Shown: positions 24,511 through 32,276 of the stretch, piece after piece
How the letters are laid out: each line of letters begins with the position of its first letter
How positions within the stretch are numbered: the first letter of the stretch is position 1
Origin: Syntrophus sp. (in: bacteria)
GTDB taxonomy: Bacteria; Desulfobacterota; Syntrophia; Syntrophales; UBA8958
Direction of reading: 5' to 3'
Assembly (NCBI GenBank): GCA_025355725.1
Contig: JANXZC010000040.1
Span: 1-32,276 of the forward strand
Length of the DNA: 32,276 nt
Position numbers and translations under genes: made by a program
Notes under the pieces: generated by a model
Seen by the model: the letters and a program-made list of their open reading frames with translations, nothing else
Databases searched by the model: none
Told to the model about the DNA's origin: nothing

Positions 24511-25616
24511 AGTATCGCTCACGTAACCCCATCCCACACCTAACCTCCCCCTTGAAGGGGGAGGGAATAATTGGCTCCAGTCATCTTCAGCGGGAGGGTC
24601 AGGGTGGGATTAGAAATTGCTCACGTCGAATTCATAAAACTTTCAGCAGCTTTATCGTAAACTTCATCACCATCTTATCCCTCCTTTGCCTTCTCCCCGC
24701 AATCGCGGCGGCCGGTGAACTCCGCACCATGACCTTTCTGCCCCAGTGGCTCCCCCAGGCCCAGTTTGCCGGTTATTACGTCGCCTACGAAAAGGGATTT
24801 TATCGTAAACACGGGATTGACCTGAAGATCCTCAAGGGCGGCCCGGACTTTCCCGCCGCCGAGATGCTTGGCAAAAGTCGGGCTGATTTTACCACCATGT
24901 TTCTCTCCGAAGCGATCGAGCAGCGGGATAAAAAGATCCGTCTGGTCAATATCGGCCAGCTCATGCAGCGTTCCGGGTTCATCCTCGTTGCCAAAAAGGG
25001 GAGCGGCATCTCCAAACCATCTGATTTTCAAAACAAGAAAGTAAGCATGTGGCCGAATTTCCAGGTTCAGCCCCGGGCCTTTTTCCGCAAATACGGCATC
25101 GAGGTAAAACATGTTTCCCAGGGGGCAACGGTCAATCTGTTTCTGAGAGGAGGAGTCGATGCCGCTTCCGCCATGTGGTACAATGAATATCATACGATCA
25201 TCAACTCCGGAATTAATGAAGATGAGCTGACCACTTTCTTTTTTGACCGGTATGGCCTCAATTTTCCCGAAGATGGGATTTATGTCCTCAAAGAAACCTA
25301 TGAGCGGGACCGGGAGCTCTGCTGCAAGTTCGTCAGGGCCTCCCTCGCAGGTTGGCAGTACGCCTTTGAAAATCCCGACGAGGCCACGGACATCGTCATG
25401 AAATATATCAAAGATGCCCATGCCGGCGGCAACCGGGTCCACCAGCGCTGGATGCTTGCCAGAATGAAAGATCTGATGCAACCGGTGGATCCCAAAGCTC
25501 CTATCGGCGCCCTTAACGCAAAAGATTACGATACGGTTGCCGGAGAATTGCAGAAAAGCGGTCTCATCCGGACAATCCTCCCCTTCGGTGAGTTCTATGC
25601 CTCTTGCCTTGAATAA
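24504..25616 (+). CDS. NMT1/THI5-like (SsuA-type) periplasmic substrate-binding protein
   Basis: A 370-aa protein starting at ATG 24504, inside the hisF stop region. The signal hydrophobic core spans about 48-68 ([20 protein letters not shown]) with cleavage after AAA (about residue 70). The mature domain is a type II binding protein: [35 protein letters not shown] and [11 protein letters not shown]. This group binds sulfonates, pyrimidine precursors or similar small molecules, usually for ABC import. No permease or ATPase genes are here; instead it overlaps a sensor phosphatase by 20 bp. Residues about 8-41 (SPLKGEG...) come from a repeat inserted in frame (see the repeat at 24517), so the n-region of the signal is abnormally long. 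Confidence 0.85.
   Translation: MVKYRSRNPIPHLTSPLKGEGIIGSSHLQREGQGGIRNCSRRIHKTFSSFIVNFITILSLLCLLPAIAAAGELRTMTFLPQWLPQAQFAGYYVAYEKGFYRKHGIDLKILKGGPDFPAAEMLGKSRADFTTMFLSEAIEQRDKKIRLVNIGQLMQRSGFILVAKKGSGISKPSDFQNKKVSMWPNFQVQPRAFFRKYGIEVKHVSQGATVNLFLRGGVDAASAMWYNEYHTIINSGINEDELTTFFFDRYGLNFPEDGIYVLKETYERDRELCCKFVRASLAGWQYAFENPDEATDIVMKYIKDAHAGGNRVHQRWMLARMKDLMQPVDPKAPIGALNAKDYDTVAGELQKSGLIRTILPFGEFYASCLE
24517..24626. repeat. Dispersed hairpin repeat with 8-bp direct duplication, inserted in frame
   Basis: GCTCACGT occurs at 24517-24524 and again at 24619-24626. Between them is a 94-bp element with a perfect inner stem CCTCCCCCTT/AAGGGGGAGG (24544-24564) and imperfect outer arms (CCCATCCCACAC / AGGGTGGGATT). 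One unit plus one duplicate is 102 bp, exactly 34 codons. Deleting it restores a normal signal peptide, [16 protein letters not shown]. The structure fits a miniature inserted element with target duplication. Confidence 0.7.
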
Positions 25617-27591
25617 CCTCAAAGCGACCGGAAAGGGAGGACTGGCCTTCCGGATGTCCCTCTTCATCCTGTCCAGTACGGCCTGCATCTTCATTGCGGC
25701 CTTTGGTTACAGTTATTACTATTCCCGAAACCAGATCCTGGCAGATGTAAAAAAGAATGCCGAAATCATCACCATCGCTACGGTGAGCAAGATCGAGATT
25801 GTCCTCAATGGCGTGGAGAAGGTTCCCTCCTATCTCGCCCGCTCCCTTGGGAGTTCCAAACCGACGCTGCCGGAACTTCAGAAACAGATCATCGACCTGC
25901 TGCAAACCAATCCCGAGATCTTCGGTTCCGCCGTCGCCTATGAGCCCTATGCCTTCGACAGGAAATCTCTGTATTCCGCCCCATATATCTGTCGGGGGCC
26001 ATACGGCGGTCTTGTTCCGTCTTTTTTGGGAAGCAACGAATATCAATACTTTTTCCTGGACTGGTATCAAATTCCCAAGGAGTTGGGCAAACCGGTCTGG
26101 AGCGAGCCCTACTTCGATGAGGGAGCGGGAAACATAATGATGTCAACCTATTCCGTCCCCTTCTACAACTATAAAGACGGAAAGCAGGTCTTCACCGGTA
26201 TCGTCACCGCCGACATTTCCCTGGAATGGCTGATGGAGACGATCAAAAAGATATCCTCCCATCAATCAAGTTACTCCTTTCTCATCTCCCGCAATGGCGT
26301 ATTCGTCTCCCATCCGAATAAGGACTACATCATGCGGGAAAGCATCTTCAGCATCGCGGAAGCCAATAATGACCCGTCGCTCAGAGAGATCGGCAGGGAT
26401 ATGATCCGGGGGGGGAAAGGGTTTGTGACCCTGAATAATCATTTTGCCGGTCAGAAATCCTGGATGTACTATGCCCCCCTACCCTCCCTGGGATGGTCGA
26501 TCGGGGTGGTCTTCCCCGAAGACAAGCTCTTTGCGGGCATCGGCAAGCTTGGTGTCATTATTCTGGCAATCGGCGGTGCAGGGTTTCTGGCCTTGCTGGT
26601 TGTCATCATCGCCATTTCCGGAACGATTACCAAGCCTCTCCGTATCCTGGCCGACAAGGCGGGGGAAATCGCCCGGGGCAATCTGGAAGTGGAGGTTCCC
26701 ACGGTCAGATCCCATGACGAAGTGGCCGCCCTTTCAAACTCCTTCAACAATATGAAGGACGCCCTGAAGGAGTATATCAGCAATCTTGCCGAAACTACCG
26801 CCGCCAAGGAACGGATCGAGAGTGAACTGAAGATTGCCCATACGATCCAGATGAGTTTTCTTCCCAAGCGCTTTCCTCCCTTTCCGGAAAAGGAGGAATT
26901 TGAAATCTTTGCGGCCCTGGAACCGGCCAAGGAAGTGGGGGGCGATCTCTATGACTTCTTCCTGATTGACGAGGAACACGTATTCTTTTCCATCGGCGAC
27001 GTTTCCGGCAAGGGGGTGCCGGCGGCCCTGTTCATGGCCGTAACCAAAACTCTGATGAAGGGGATCGCCAGCCAGGCGGTTTTCCCTTCCATGGCCTTGT
27101 CCAACGTAAACCAGGAGCTCTGCAAGGATAACGACTCCTCCATGTTTGTCACCGTATTTTGCGGCATCCTGAACTTCAAGACCGGGGAACTCCTTTTCGC
27201 AAATGCCGGCCATAATCTCCCGGTCCTGATTTCAGCGGGCGGTGAAATTTGCTGGCTGGAGTCCCCACCCGGTTTCCTCCTGGGAATCATGGAAGACGCT
27301 GAATTTGAAACCTCCCGGCTGATCCTGACTCCCGGCGACACCTTGTTTCTCTACACCGACGGGGTGACGGAGGCCATGAATCTCCAACAGGAGTTTTTTT
27401 CCGACCCAACCCTGCTCGAGACCATCGCCAAATGCCCGGACCAGCGGACACCGGAAACGATCATTGACTGCGTCATGAAGGCCGTCAAGACGTTTACCGG
27501 AGAAGAACCCCAATCAGATGACATCACCATGCTCGCTCTGCATTATCGGGGCAAGGGATCGGGGAAGGTTATAACGCTCCCCCAAAGATAG
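25597..27591 (+). CDS. RsbU-type PP2C phosphatase with periplasmic sensor and HAMP
   Basis: A 664-aa membrane signalling protein. TM1 is about 19-42. A periplasmic Cache-like sensor occupies about 45-315 (YFFLDWYQIP, WSEPYFDEGAG and MMSTYSVPFYNYKDG are typical dCache motifs). TM2 is about 318-342 and HAMP about 342-395. A short coiled coil (ESELKIAHTIQMSFLPKRFP) precedes the SpoIIE/PP2C domain (about 430-655). Metal ligands appear in GGDLYDF (D450), GDVSGKGVPAALFM (467-480), TDGVTEA and SDDITML. It would dephosphorylate an anti-sigma-antagonist (STAS) protein in the cytoplasm when a ligand is sensed outside. The partner STAS and kinase are not in the window. It overlaps the binding-protein gene by 20 bp, which suggests the two act together. 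Confidence 0.9.
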   Translation: MPLALNNLKATGKGGLAFRMSLFILSSTACIFIAAFGYSYYYSRNQILADVKKNAEIITIATVSKIEIVLNGVEKVPSYLARSLGSSKPTLPELQKQIIDLLQTNPEIFGSAVAYEPYAFDRKSLYSAPYICRGPYGGLVPSFLGSNEYQYFFLDWYQIPKELGKPVWSEPYFDEGAGNIMMSTYSVPFYNYKDGKQVFTGIVTADISLEWLMETIKKISSHQSSYSFLISRNGVFVSHPNKDYIMRESIFSIAEANNDPSLREIGRDMIRGGKGFVTLNNHFAGQKSWMYYAPLPSLGWSIGVVFPEDKLFAGIGKLGVIILAIGGAGFLALLVVIIAISGTITKPLRILADKAGEIARGNLEVEVPTVRSHDEVAALSNSFNNMKDALKEYISNLAETTAAKERIESELKIAHTIQMSFLPKRFPPFPEKEEFEIFAALEPAKEVGGDLYDFFLIDEEHVFFSIGDVSGKGVPAALFMAVTKTLMKGIASQAVFPSMALSNVNQELCKDNDSSMFVTVFCGILNFKTGELLFANAGHNLPVLISAGGEICWLESPPGFLLGIMEDAEFETSRLILTPGDTLFLYTDGVTEAMNLQQEFFSDPTLLETIAKCPDQRTPETIIDCVMKAVKTFTGEEPQSDDITMLALHYRGKGSGKVITLPQR

Positions 27592-27914
27592 ACAGGGCAA
27601 CAAGATGCATTTTAGTCTGCTAAGGGCTACGATGCTGACTTCCAAATACAAAGCAATAAAAACAATAATGAGATAATTTTTATGAATTGCGGTTGAAACA
27701 TGCTCATTTATAGTATCATATGACAGATCCAACCATGCTTGTAGAAGTCGATCATTGCCCATTTATTCGTACATTTGCCAGTAAAAGCCGTTGACAATCG
27801 GTAAGAATCGCCTTATTGTTCGCATATTCCTGGAAGAAGCTCTTTGCCGTCCTTCTGTTTCGCTTCTCATCTTCGGGCAACGGCAATCAAACAGCACCTT
27901 ATGGGGTTAGAGAC
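27592..27914. other. 323-bp gene-free stretch before the restriction-modification locus
   Basis: AT-rich and without a supported ORF. It marks the break between the his/sensor operon and the type I restriction-modification genes. Its right part carries the promoter-like sequence listed next. No strong hairpin terminator was seen after the phosphatase stop. Confidence 0.5.
27791..27819 (+). promoter_or_regulatory. Sigma-70-like promoter for the HTH-hsdM operon
   Basis: TTGACA (27791-27796, perfect -35) and TATTGT (27814-27819, 4 of 6 to TATAAT) with the ideal 17-nt spacing. It lies about 95 bp upstream of the HTH gene start. No extended -10 TG is present. Confidence 0.55.
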
Positions 27915-28148
27915 ATGGCCGAGATGGAAGACCGATGGCTGTCCGTGGATGAAATATCCAAGCACCTCGGTGTCAGCAGCGACACCGTGTATCGGTTGAT
28001 TGAAAAACACAGCATGCCGGCGCACAGACTGGGGCGGCTTTGGAAGTTTAAGAAAGATGAAATCGATAGCTGGGTTAAAGCCGGCAGCGCTTCGAAGCAG
28101 GGCAAAGCAAAGCCCAAAGGTGCTGCGGCAAAAGAGAAGCGGAAATGA
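27915..28148 (+). CDS. Excisionase-family helix-turn-helix DNA-binding protein
   Basis: A 77-aa protein. RWLSVDEISKHLGVSSDTVY, then RLIEKHSMPAHRLGRLWKFK and KDEIDSWVKAG, is the MerR-like excisionase HTH (winged) domain. A Lys/Ala-rich tail (SKQGKAKPKGAAAKEKRK) follows and may add nonspecific DNA contact. Proteins of this type often stand first in type I restriction-modification operons, where they may control expression. The start is the ATG at 27915 after GGGGTTAGAGAC; the frame is open further upstream without support. It lies 54 bp before hsdM. Confidence 0.88.
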   Translation: MAEMEDRWLSVDEISKHLGVSSDTVYRLIEKHSMPAHRLGRLWKFKKDEIDSWVKAGSASKQGKAKPKGAAAKEKRK

Positions 28149-28202
28149 TTCTTCTGAACGAACAAGATCAAGCCATTCGTATAAGGAGTTACGAGGCGCC
28201 AA

Positions 28203-30865
28203 ATGCCTAAGCTTTCTTTAGCAAAACTCGAACGCCACCTCTATGGCGCCGCGGATATCCTGCGCCGCGAAGGCATGGATGCGTCCACCTACAAGGATTT
28301 CATCTTCGGAATGCTGTTTCTGAAGCGATGCTCGGATGTCTTTGAAGCGGACTACGAAAAAATCGTTCAGAAAAAGACCGACCAGGGGGTTAAGATCCAT
28401 GAGGCCCAGGCCCATTATGGTGAGAATCCCGACTATTATGATGATTTCTTTGTCCCTCTCCGCGCCCGTTGGTCGCATCTGCAAAGCAAACTGAACGACG
28501 CCTCGGAGCCCTTTGGAGCCGTCCTGGACAAGGCGCTTGCCGCTTTAAGTGAAGCGAACGAGAGGCTTCAGCATGTTCTGGATCACATCCAGTTTATGAA
28601 GATTCAGAGCAACAAACGCATCGTTTCCGATGAAGCCTGCAAGGATCTGGTCCGCCACTTTAATCGATACCGCCTTCGCAATGAGGACTTTCAGTTTTCC
28701 GACCTTCTCGGCTCCGCATACGAATTTCTCATCAACATGTTTGCCGAATCGGCCGGCAAAAAAGGCGGAGACTTCTACACCCCGCGCGATGTGATCCGCA
28801 TGATGGTCCGAATTTTGAGCCCAACGCCAGGGATGAGCATCTACGACCCCACATGCGGTTCGGGTGGCATGCTGATCATCAGTCGCGAGTATATTGAGCA
28901 GTCCGGCGGCGACCCGACCAACCTGCGACTCTGCGGTCAGGTGAACGATCCCTCGGCTTGGTCCATTTGTAAAATCAATATGCTCTTGCACGGGGTGCGC
29001 GGCGCCGACATTAAACTTGAAGACACCCTCCTGCACCCCCTCCACCGGGAGGGCGGCGAACTCGAACGTTTTGACAGGGTTATCGCCAATCCACCATTCA
29101 GTCAGAACTACACGAGGAGTAACATGGAGTTCCCCGAACGCTATCGCTGGGGTTGGTGCCCCACCTCGGGAAAAAAAGCGGACCTGATGTTTGCTCAACA
29201 TATGCTTGCGGTCTGCAAACCCGGTGGCATGGTGGCGACGGTCCTGCCCCACGGCGTGCTGTTCCGCGGCGGGGCGGAAAAGGAGATCCGCAAGAGATTT
29301 TGCACCAGGATCTGATCGAAACGATCATCAGCCTGCCGCAAAATCTCTTTTATGGTGCGGGCATCCCGGCATGTATTCTGATTATGCGTTCCAACATCAC
29401 CGGCTATACGCCGAACCCCAACAAACCGGAGAATCGGCGCGGCCGGGTGCTGTTTATCAATGCGGATGACGAGTATCTCGCCGGGCGAGCGCAAAATTAT
29501 CTGCGCCCGGAAGACATTGAAAAAATGGCCTCCACCTATGAGCGGTATGCCGAGGTCCCCAATTACTCCAGAGTTGTGGCGCAGGGCGAGATCGCGGATG
29601 CTGCCAATGACTACAACCTCAATGTCCGCCGCTATGTGGATAATTCTCCACCGCCGGAGCCGCATGATGTACGGGCGCATCTCGCAGGCGGCATTCCGGC
29701 CTCCGAGATTGAAGCCCGGAGGACGCTCTTCGAATCCCTTGGGTTTGCGCCGGACGTGCTCTTAGCCCGCAGGCCCGATGATGACCGTTACCGTGATTTC
29801 CATGCGGAAGTCGTGGAACGACCCACTATTGCCAGGATCATAGAAACAGATGCCGGGTTGCAGGCGCGCATAGGCGCCATCGAAGACGCGCTGGCCGGGT
29901 GGTGGGCCTCACACACCGGGAGTCTGGTTGCTCTGCCGCAAGGCCGCAATCTCAACGCGGTGCGCTCGGCATTCCTTAGAGGCTTTACCGAGGCATTGCT
30001 GCCCCTTGGGGTGCTGGGCAGCTTCAAATTATCCGGCGTGGTGGCCGCCTGGTGGACCGATACCTTGCCGGATTTCAAGACCCTGATGGAAAATGGCTTT
30101 TGCGGAGTGGTGGACGGCTGGATCGACGCCATTGCCGATGCGGTGGAAGATGACGACAGCGTGGGACCGGCCTTTGATCCCTTCAGCCATAAGCTGGTCA
30201 AACGGACCATGGCCGATTATCTCCAGCAGATCGACGATGCGAAAACCGAGATCGCCCGCCTGAAGGGCGAAAAAGAGGCCTTCGAGCAGAGCAATACGCC
30301 GGACGATGCCGACGACGAGGAGTTGGCATCCTGGAACTATGCCAAGGACCTGGAGCGCCAGGTCAAAGAACTGAAAGCGGAATTCAAAGATGCCTTGAAG
30401 GAGCTGACTAAGCTCGAAAGAGCGGCCAACAAAAAGAAAGCCACCACCACCGACAGTAGCAAAGCGGAAAATGTCCGGCTTGAACTGCAACCCTATTTTG
30501 ACCAGACGGCGGCCCTTGAGGCTGAACTGGCCCCCTACGAAAAGATCAAGACGGAACTCGCCGCTGCAAGGTCCACCTTCCGAACCCTCACCAACGCCTT
30601 TGTGGATGAGTTAAAGCGACGCTGCGCGGCACTCAGCGTGGATGAGAAGCAGGCATTGGTGCTCGATCTCTTTGCTCAGGACCTTAACACCGGGCTCGGT
30701 GCCGCGGTCAGGGATAAGCAGCAGGAGCTGGTGCGGGTCATTGAGAATCTATGGGACAAGTATCGGGTGCCGTTGACAAAACTAAAAGAGGATCGTGAGC
30801 TTGTCTCTTCCCGACTGGAATCCATTTTAGAGTCCTTGGGATATGGAAGAGGAAATGCGCTATGA
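28203..30865 (+). pseudogene. hsdM: Type I restriction-modification DNA methyltransferase HsdM, frameshifted
   Basis: HsdM methylates adenine in the type I complex. The first frame (28203-29315) has the N-terminal helical domain (MPKLSLAKLERHLYGAAD), SAM motif I DPTCGSGGM (215-223) and motif IV NPPF (296-299). It ends after GGAEKEIRKRFCTRI. The homologous continuation LHQDLIETIISLPQNLFYG is in the +2 frame, which runs to 30865. One missing base at about 29295-29297 (AGATTTT where AGGATTTT would keep frame) explains the break. Joined, the protein is about 887 aa, longer than typical HsdM. The long C-terminus includes a charged coiled coil (AKTEIARLKGEKEAFEQ region) and ends GLGAAVRDKQQELVRVIENL. 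Whether this is real decay, phase variation or a base-calling error cannot be told. Confidence 0.85.
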
Positions 30866-32205
30866 AGGAAACTGAAACCCGTGAACTAAAGAAAAGCCTG
30901 GCTGAACTGAAAGCCGGCCTGATTTCTATCGTTGCCATTCTCAACAAGCACGGAAAAGGCGAACTTTGGTTCGGTGTTCAGCATGACGGGCATGCCGTCG
31001 GACTTGACGCAACGGAAAAGACTTTGCGCGATGTTTCTCAAGCCATTGGTGCACATATTGAACCGCGCATTTATCCCCAGGTAACGCTGGAAACCCTGAA
31101 GAATGCCGTATGTATCAAAGTGGTGTTTGCAGGTCAGGAAACACCCTACTACGCATACGGGCGTGCCTACATGCGGGTGGCTGATGAAGATCGTCAACTG
31201 AGTGCGAAGGAGCTGGAAAACCTGATTGTCAGCAAAAACCAGGAACGCTTGCGCTGGGATAATGAAGTAAGCAGCACGGCGGTTACAGAGCTCGATGAGT
31301 CCAAGCTGAAGCGTTTTGTCGAACGTGCCAAGCTCACATGGGACACACCTGAAAACGCCCTTGAAAAATTGGGGTTGATGAGGGACCGCAAGCTCATTAA
31401 CGCCGCGCCGCTTTTTTTCACCGAAGAACCCATGGAGATGCGCTGCGCCGTTTTCGGCACCACCACCAGCGCCATGATCATCGACCGTCATGACTTCCGG
31501 GGCGATATCCTTGAACTAATTGAAGAAGCGCAGAAATACATCCTTAAAAACATCCGCATCGGCATGCGTATCAAGGGCCTGTACCGTGAGGATGTGCCTG
31601 AGGTTTCCATGGAGGCTCTGCGCGAAGCCATAATAAACGCCTTTTGTCACCGTGACTATCGCGACCCGGATTATGTGCAGGTTGCCGTCTATAAAAACCG
31701 CGTCGAAATCCGCAATCCCGGTACACTTTTCGGCGGGCTGACCCTTGCCGACCTCAGACGCGGCCATGTCTCCCGACGTCGCAATCCATTGATCGCCGAA
31801 CTCTTTCGCCGCATCGAGATGGTCGAAGCCTGGGGCCGCGGCATGCCTTTGATCCTCGAAAACGCCCCGGATGTCATCTTCCGCGAAACAGCCGGACTCT
31901 TCATCGCCGAATTTCTGCGCCCATCGTTTCTGGCGGGTGAGGAGGCAATCGGGGGAAGGATTCCCGTGAAAACAGCAAAACCGGCTCACGGTTCGGAGAA
32001 AACGTCGGAGAAAACGTCGGAGAAAACGTCGGAGAAAATAATGGGGTTGATTCTGGAAAATCCGGAAGTAACGATTGCTGAACTTTCTGAGACAACCGGA
32101 GTTACAACGCGATCTGTCGAGAGAAATATCAAAAAAATGCAAGAGATTGGACGACTTCGACGCGCAGGCCCGGACAAAGGCGGCCATTGGGAGGTGCTGA
32201 AATGA
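30862..32205 (+). CDS. AlbA_2 (Schlafen-like) ATP-binding regulator with C-terminal winged helix (COG2865)
   Basis: A 447-aa protein. An N-terminal AlbA_2 domain covers about 5-115 (KHGKGELWFGVQHDGHAVGL and AYGRAYMRVADEDRQLS). A GHKL-like HATPase_c_4 region follows (EALREAIINAFCHRDY at about 252-267, IRNPGTLFGGL, EAWGRGMPLILE), then a SEKT-repeat linker (about 378-393) and a winged helix, TIAELSETTGVTTRSVERNI. Such genes often stand between hsdM and hsdS in type I loci and may sense nucleic acid or regulate the locus. It overlaps hsdM by 4 bp (ATGA) and the next ORF by 4 bp (ATGA). Complete and in frame, in contrast to hsdM. Confidence 0.88.
   Translation: MKETETRELKKSLAELKAGLISIVAILNKHGKGELWFGVQHDGHAVGLDATEKTLRDVSQAIGAHIEPRIYPQVTLETLKNAVCIKVVFAGQETPYYAYGRAYMRVADEDRQLSAKELENLIVSKNQERLRWDNEVSSTAVTELDESKLKRFVERAKLTWDTPENALEKLGLMRDRKLINAAPLFFTEEPMEMRCAVFGTTTSAMIIDRHDFRGDILELIEEAQKYILKNIRIGMRIKGLYREDVPEVSMEALREAIINAFCHRDYRDPDYVQVAVYKNRVEIRNPGTLFGGLTLADLRRGHVSRRRNPLIAELFRRIEMVEAWGRGMPLILENAPDVIFRETAGLFIAEFLRPSFLAGEEAIGGRIPVKTAKPAHGSEKTSEKTSEKTSEKIMGLILENPEVTIAELSETTGVTTRSVERNIKKMQEIGRLRRAGPDKGGHWEVLK
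31993..32040 (+). repeat. 12-bp tandem repeat encoding Ser-Glu-Lys-Thr
   Basis: TCGGAGAAAACG occurs three times perfectly, followed by a fourth copy ending ATA. The unit is 12 bp, so gain or loss keeps the reading frame. It lengthens the linker between the ATPase-like and winged-helix domains and could vary by slippage. Confidence 0.85.
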
Positions 32206-32276
32206 GCAGTGCCACTTGGTTGGAGGGCGGACTTGATGGCACTGTCAGGGACAGGCAGCAGGAACTGGTGCGGTTC
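32202..32276 (+). CDS. Partial ORF resembling the HsdM C-terminal tail, cut by the window end
   Basis: ATG at 32202 overlaps the regulator stop (ATGA). It reads MSSATWLEGGLDGTVRDRQQ and then ELVRF. The last part matches the HsdM tail near 30700 (GLGAAVRDKQQELVRV) in protein and closely in DNA. The ORF continues past the window, so it could be a duplicated HsdM end, a separate short protein, or the N-terminus of the next locus gene (hsdS expected). Confidence 0.55.
   Translation, partial: MSSATWLEGGLDGTVRDRQQELVRF

Noticed and set aside
24675-25694. 339-aa open frame on the minus strand opposite the substrate-binding protein
   Set aside because: A shadow of a GC-rich gene; no motifs, no ribosome site, and the plus-strand product is a clear binding protein.
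29153-29296. N-terminal 48 residues of the second hsdM frame as a real start
   Set aside because: The residues before LHQDLIETI are the first frame's sequence read out of frame; homology only begins at about 29297.
29290-29320. A second selenocysteine or programmed frameshift at the hsdM break
   Set aside because: The TGA at 29313-29315 is out of the homologous frame, and no slippery heptamer or hairpin fits; a simple base deletion is enough.
31993-32040. CRISPR array
   Set aside because: Units are 12 bp with no spacers and encode SEKT in frame within a gene.

Overview
The window looks like part of a Gram-negative, probably anaerobic bacterial chromosome of the Desulfobacterota/Syntrophales type. 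This is inferred from gene content (HisF style, lipoproteins, MnmG, RecD2, type I restriction locus) and was not measured. I see no rRNA, tRNA or CRISPR array. Ordinary chromosomal genes are interrupted by two runs of accessory genes that look like integron gene cassettes without an integrase.

Region 1 (1-3754) is a cassette-like array. The minus strand at the left edge carries the 5' end of a group IIC-type intron that abuts a decayed attC. It is followed by rsgA, an aldo/keto reductase, a hicBA toxin-antitoxin pair and a small lipoprotein, all on the plus strand and each followed by an attC-like fold (RYYYAAC...GTTRRRY-like ends around an imperfect palindrome). Region 2 (3802-10153) holds a secreted protein coupled to a GH9 glycosidase, a GT2 glycosyltransferase, a 125-bp terminal-inverted-repeat element, a ComEA-like HhH protein and mnmG. 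Region 3 (10356-13860) is a second cassette-like run: cupin, glutamine amidotransferase, DUF120/RibK-like protein, metallo-beta-lactamase-fold hydrolase, DUF6790-like membrane protein and pyrimidine-dimer glycosylase, with three more attC-like sites.

Region 4 (13876-18131) has a methyltransferase, then ogt, a diacylglycerol-kinase-like lipid kinase and a TIGR01212 radical SAM protein packed with overlaps. A convergent minus-strand unit follows: recD2 and then an unrecognised protein with a Cys-rich tail. Region 5 (20734-22026) is an AT-richer OmpA-family lipoprotein with an extra C-terminal domain that resembles a permuted papain-like fold.

Region 6 (22614-27591) is a tightly packed operon. 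It starts with an OsmC-family protein whose active-site codon is an in-frame TGA followed by a SECIS-like hairpin, so it is probably a selenoprotein. Then come hisH, hisF, a THI5/NMT1-like substrate-binding protein and an RsbU-type phosphatase with a periplasmic sensor. A roughly 94-bp dispersed repeat, flanked by an 8-bp direct duplication, has inserted in frame into the signal-peptide region of the substrate-binding protein.

Region 7 (27791-32276) is a type I restriction-modification locus: promoter, excisionase-type HTH protein, hsdM broken by a one-base frameshift, an AlbA_2/COG2865 regulator with a 12-bp tandem repeat, and the start of a further ORF that resembles the HsdM tail. hsdS and hsdR are not in the window.

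Most worth following up: the selenocysteine OsmC, the attC clusters with their intron, the in-frame repeat insertion, the OmpA plus papain-like lipoprotein, and the sensor-like substrate-binding protein/phosphatase pair.
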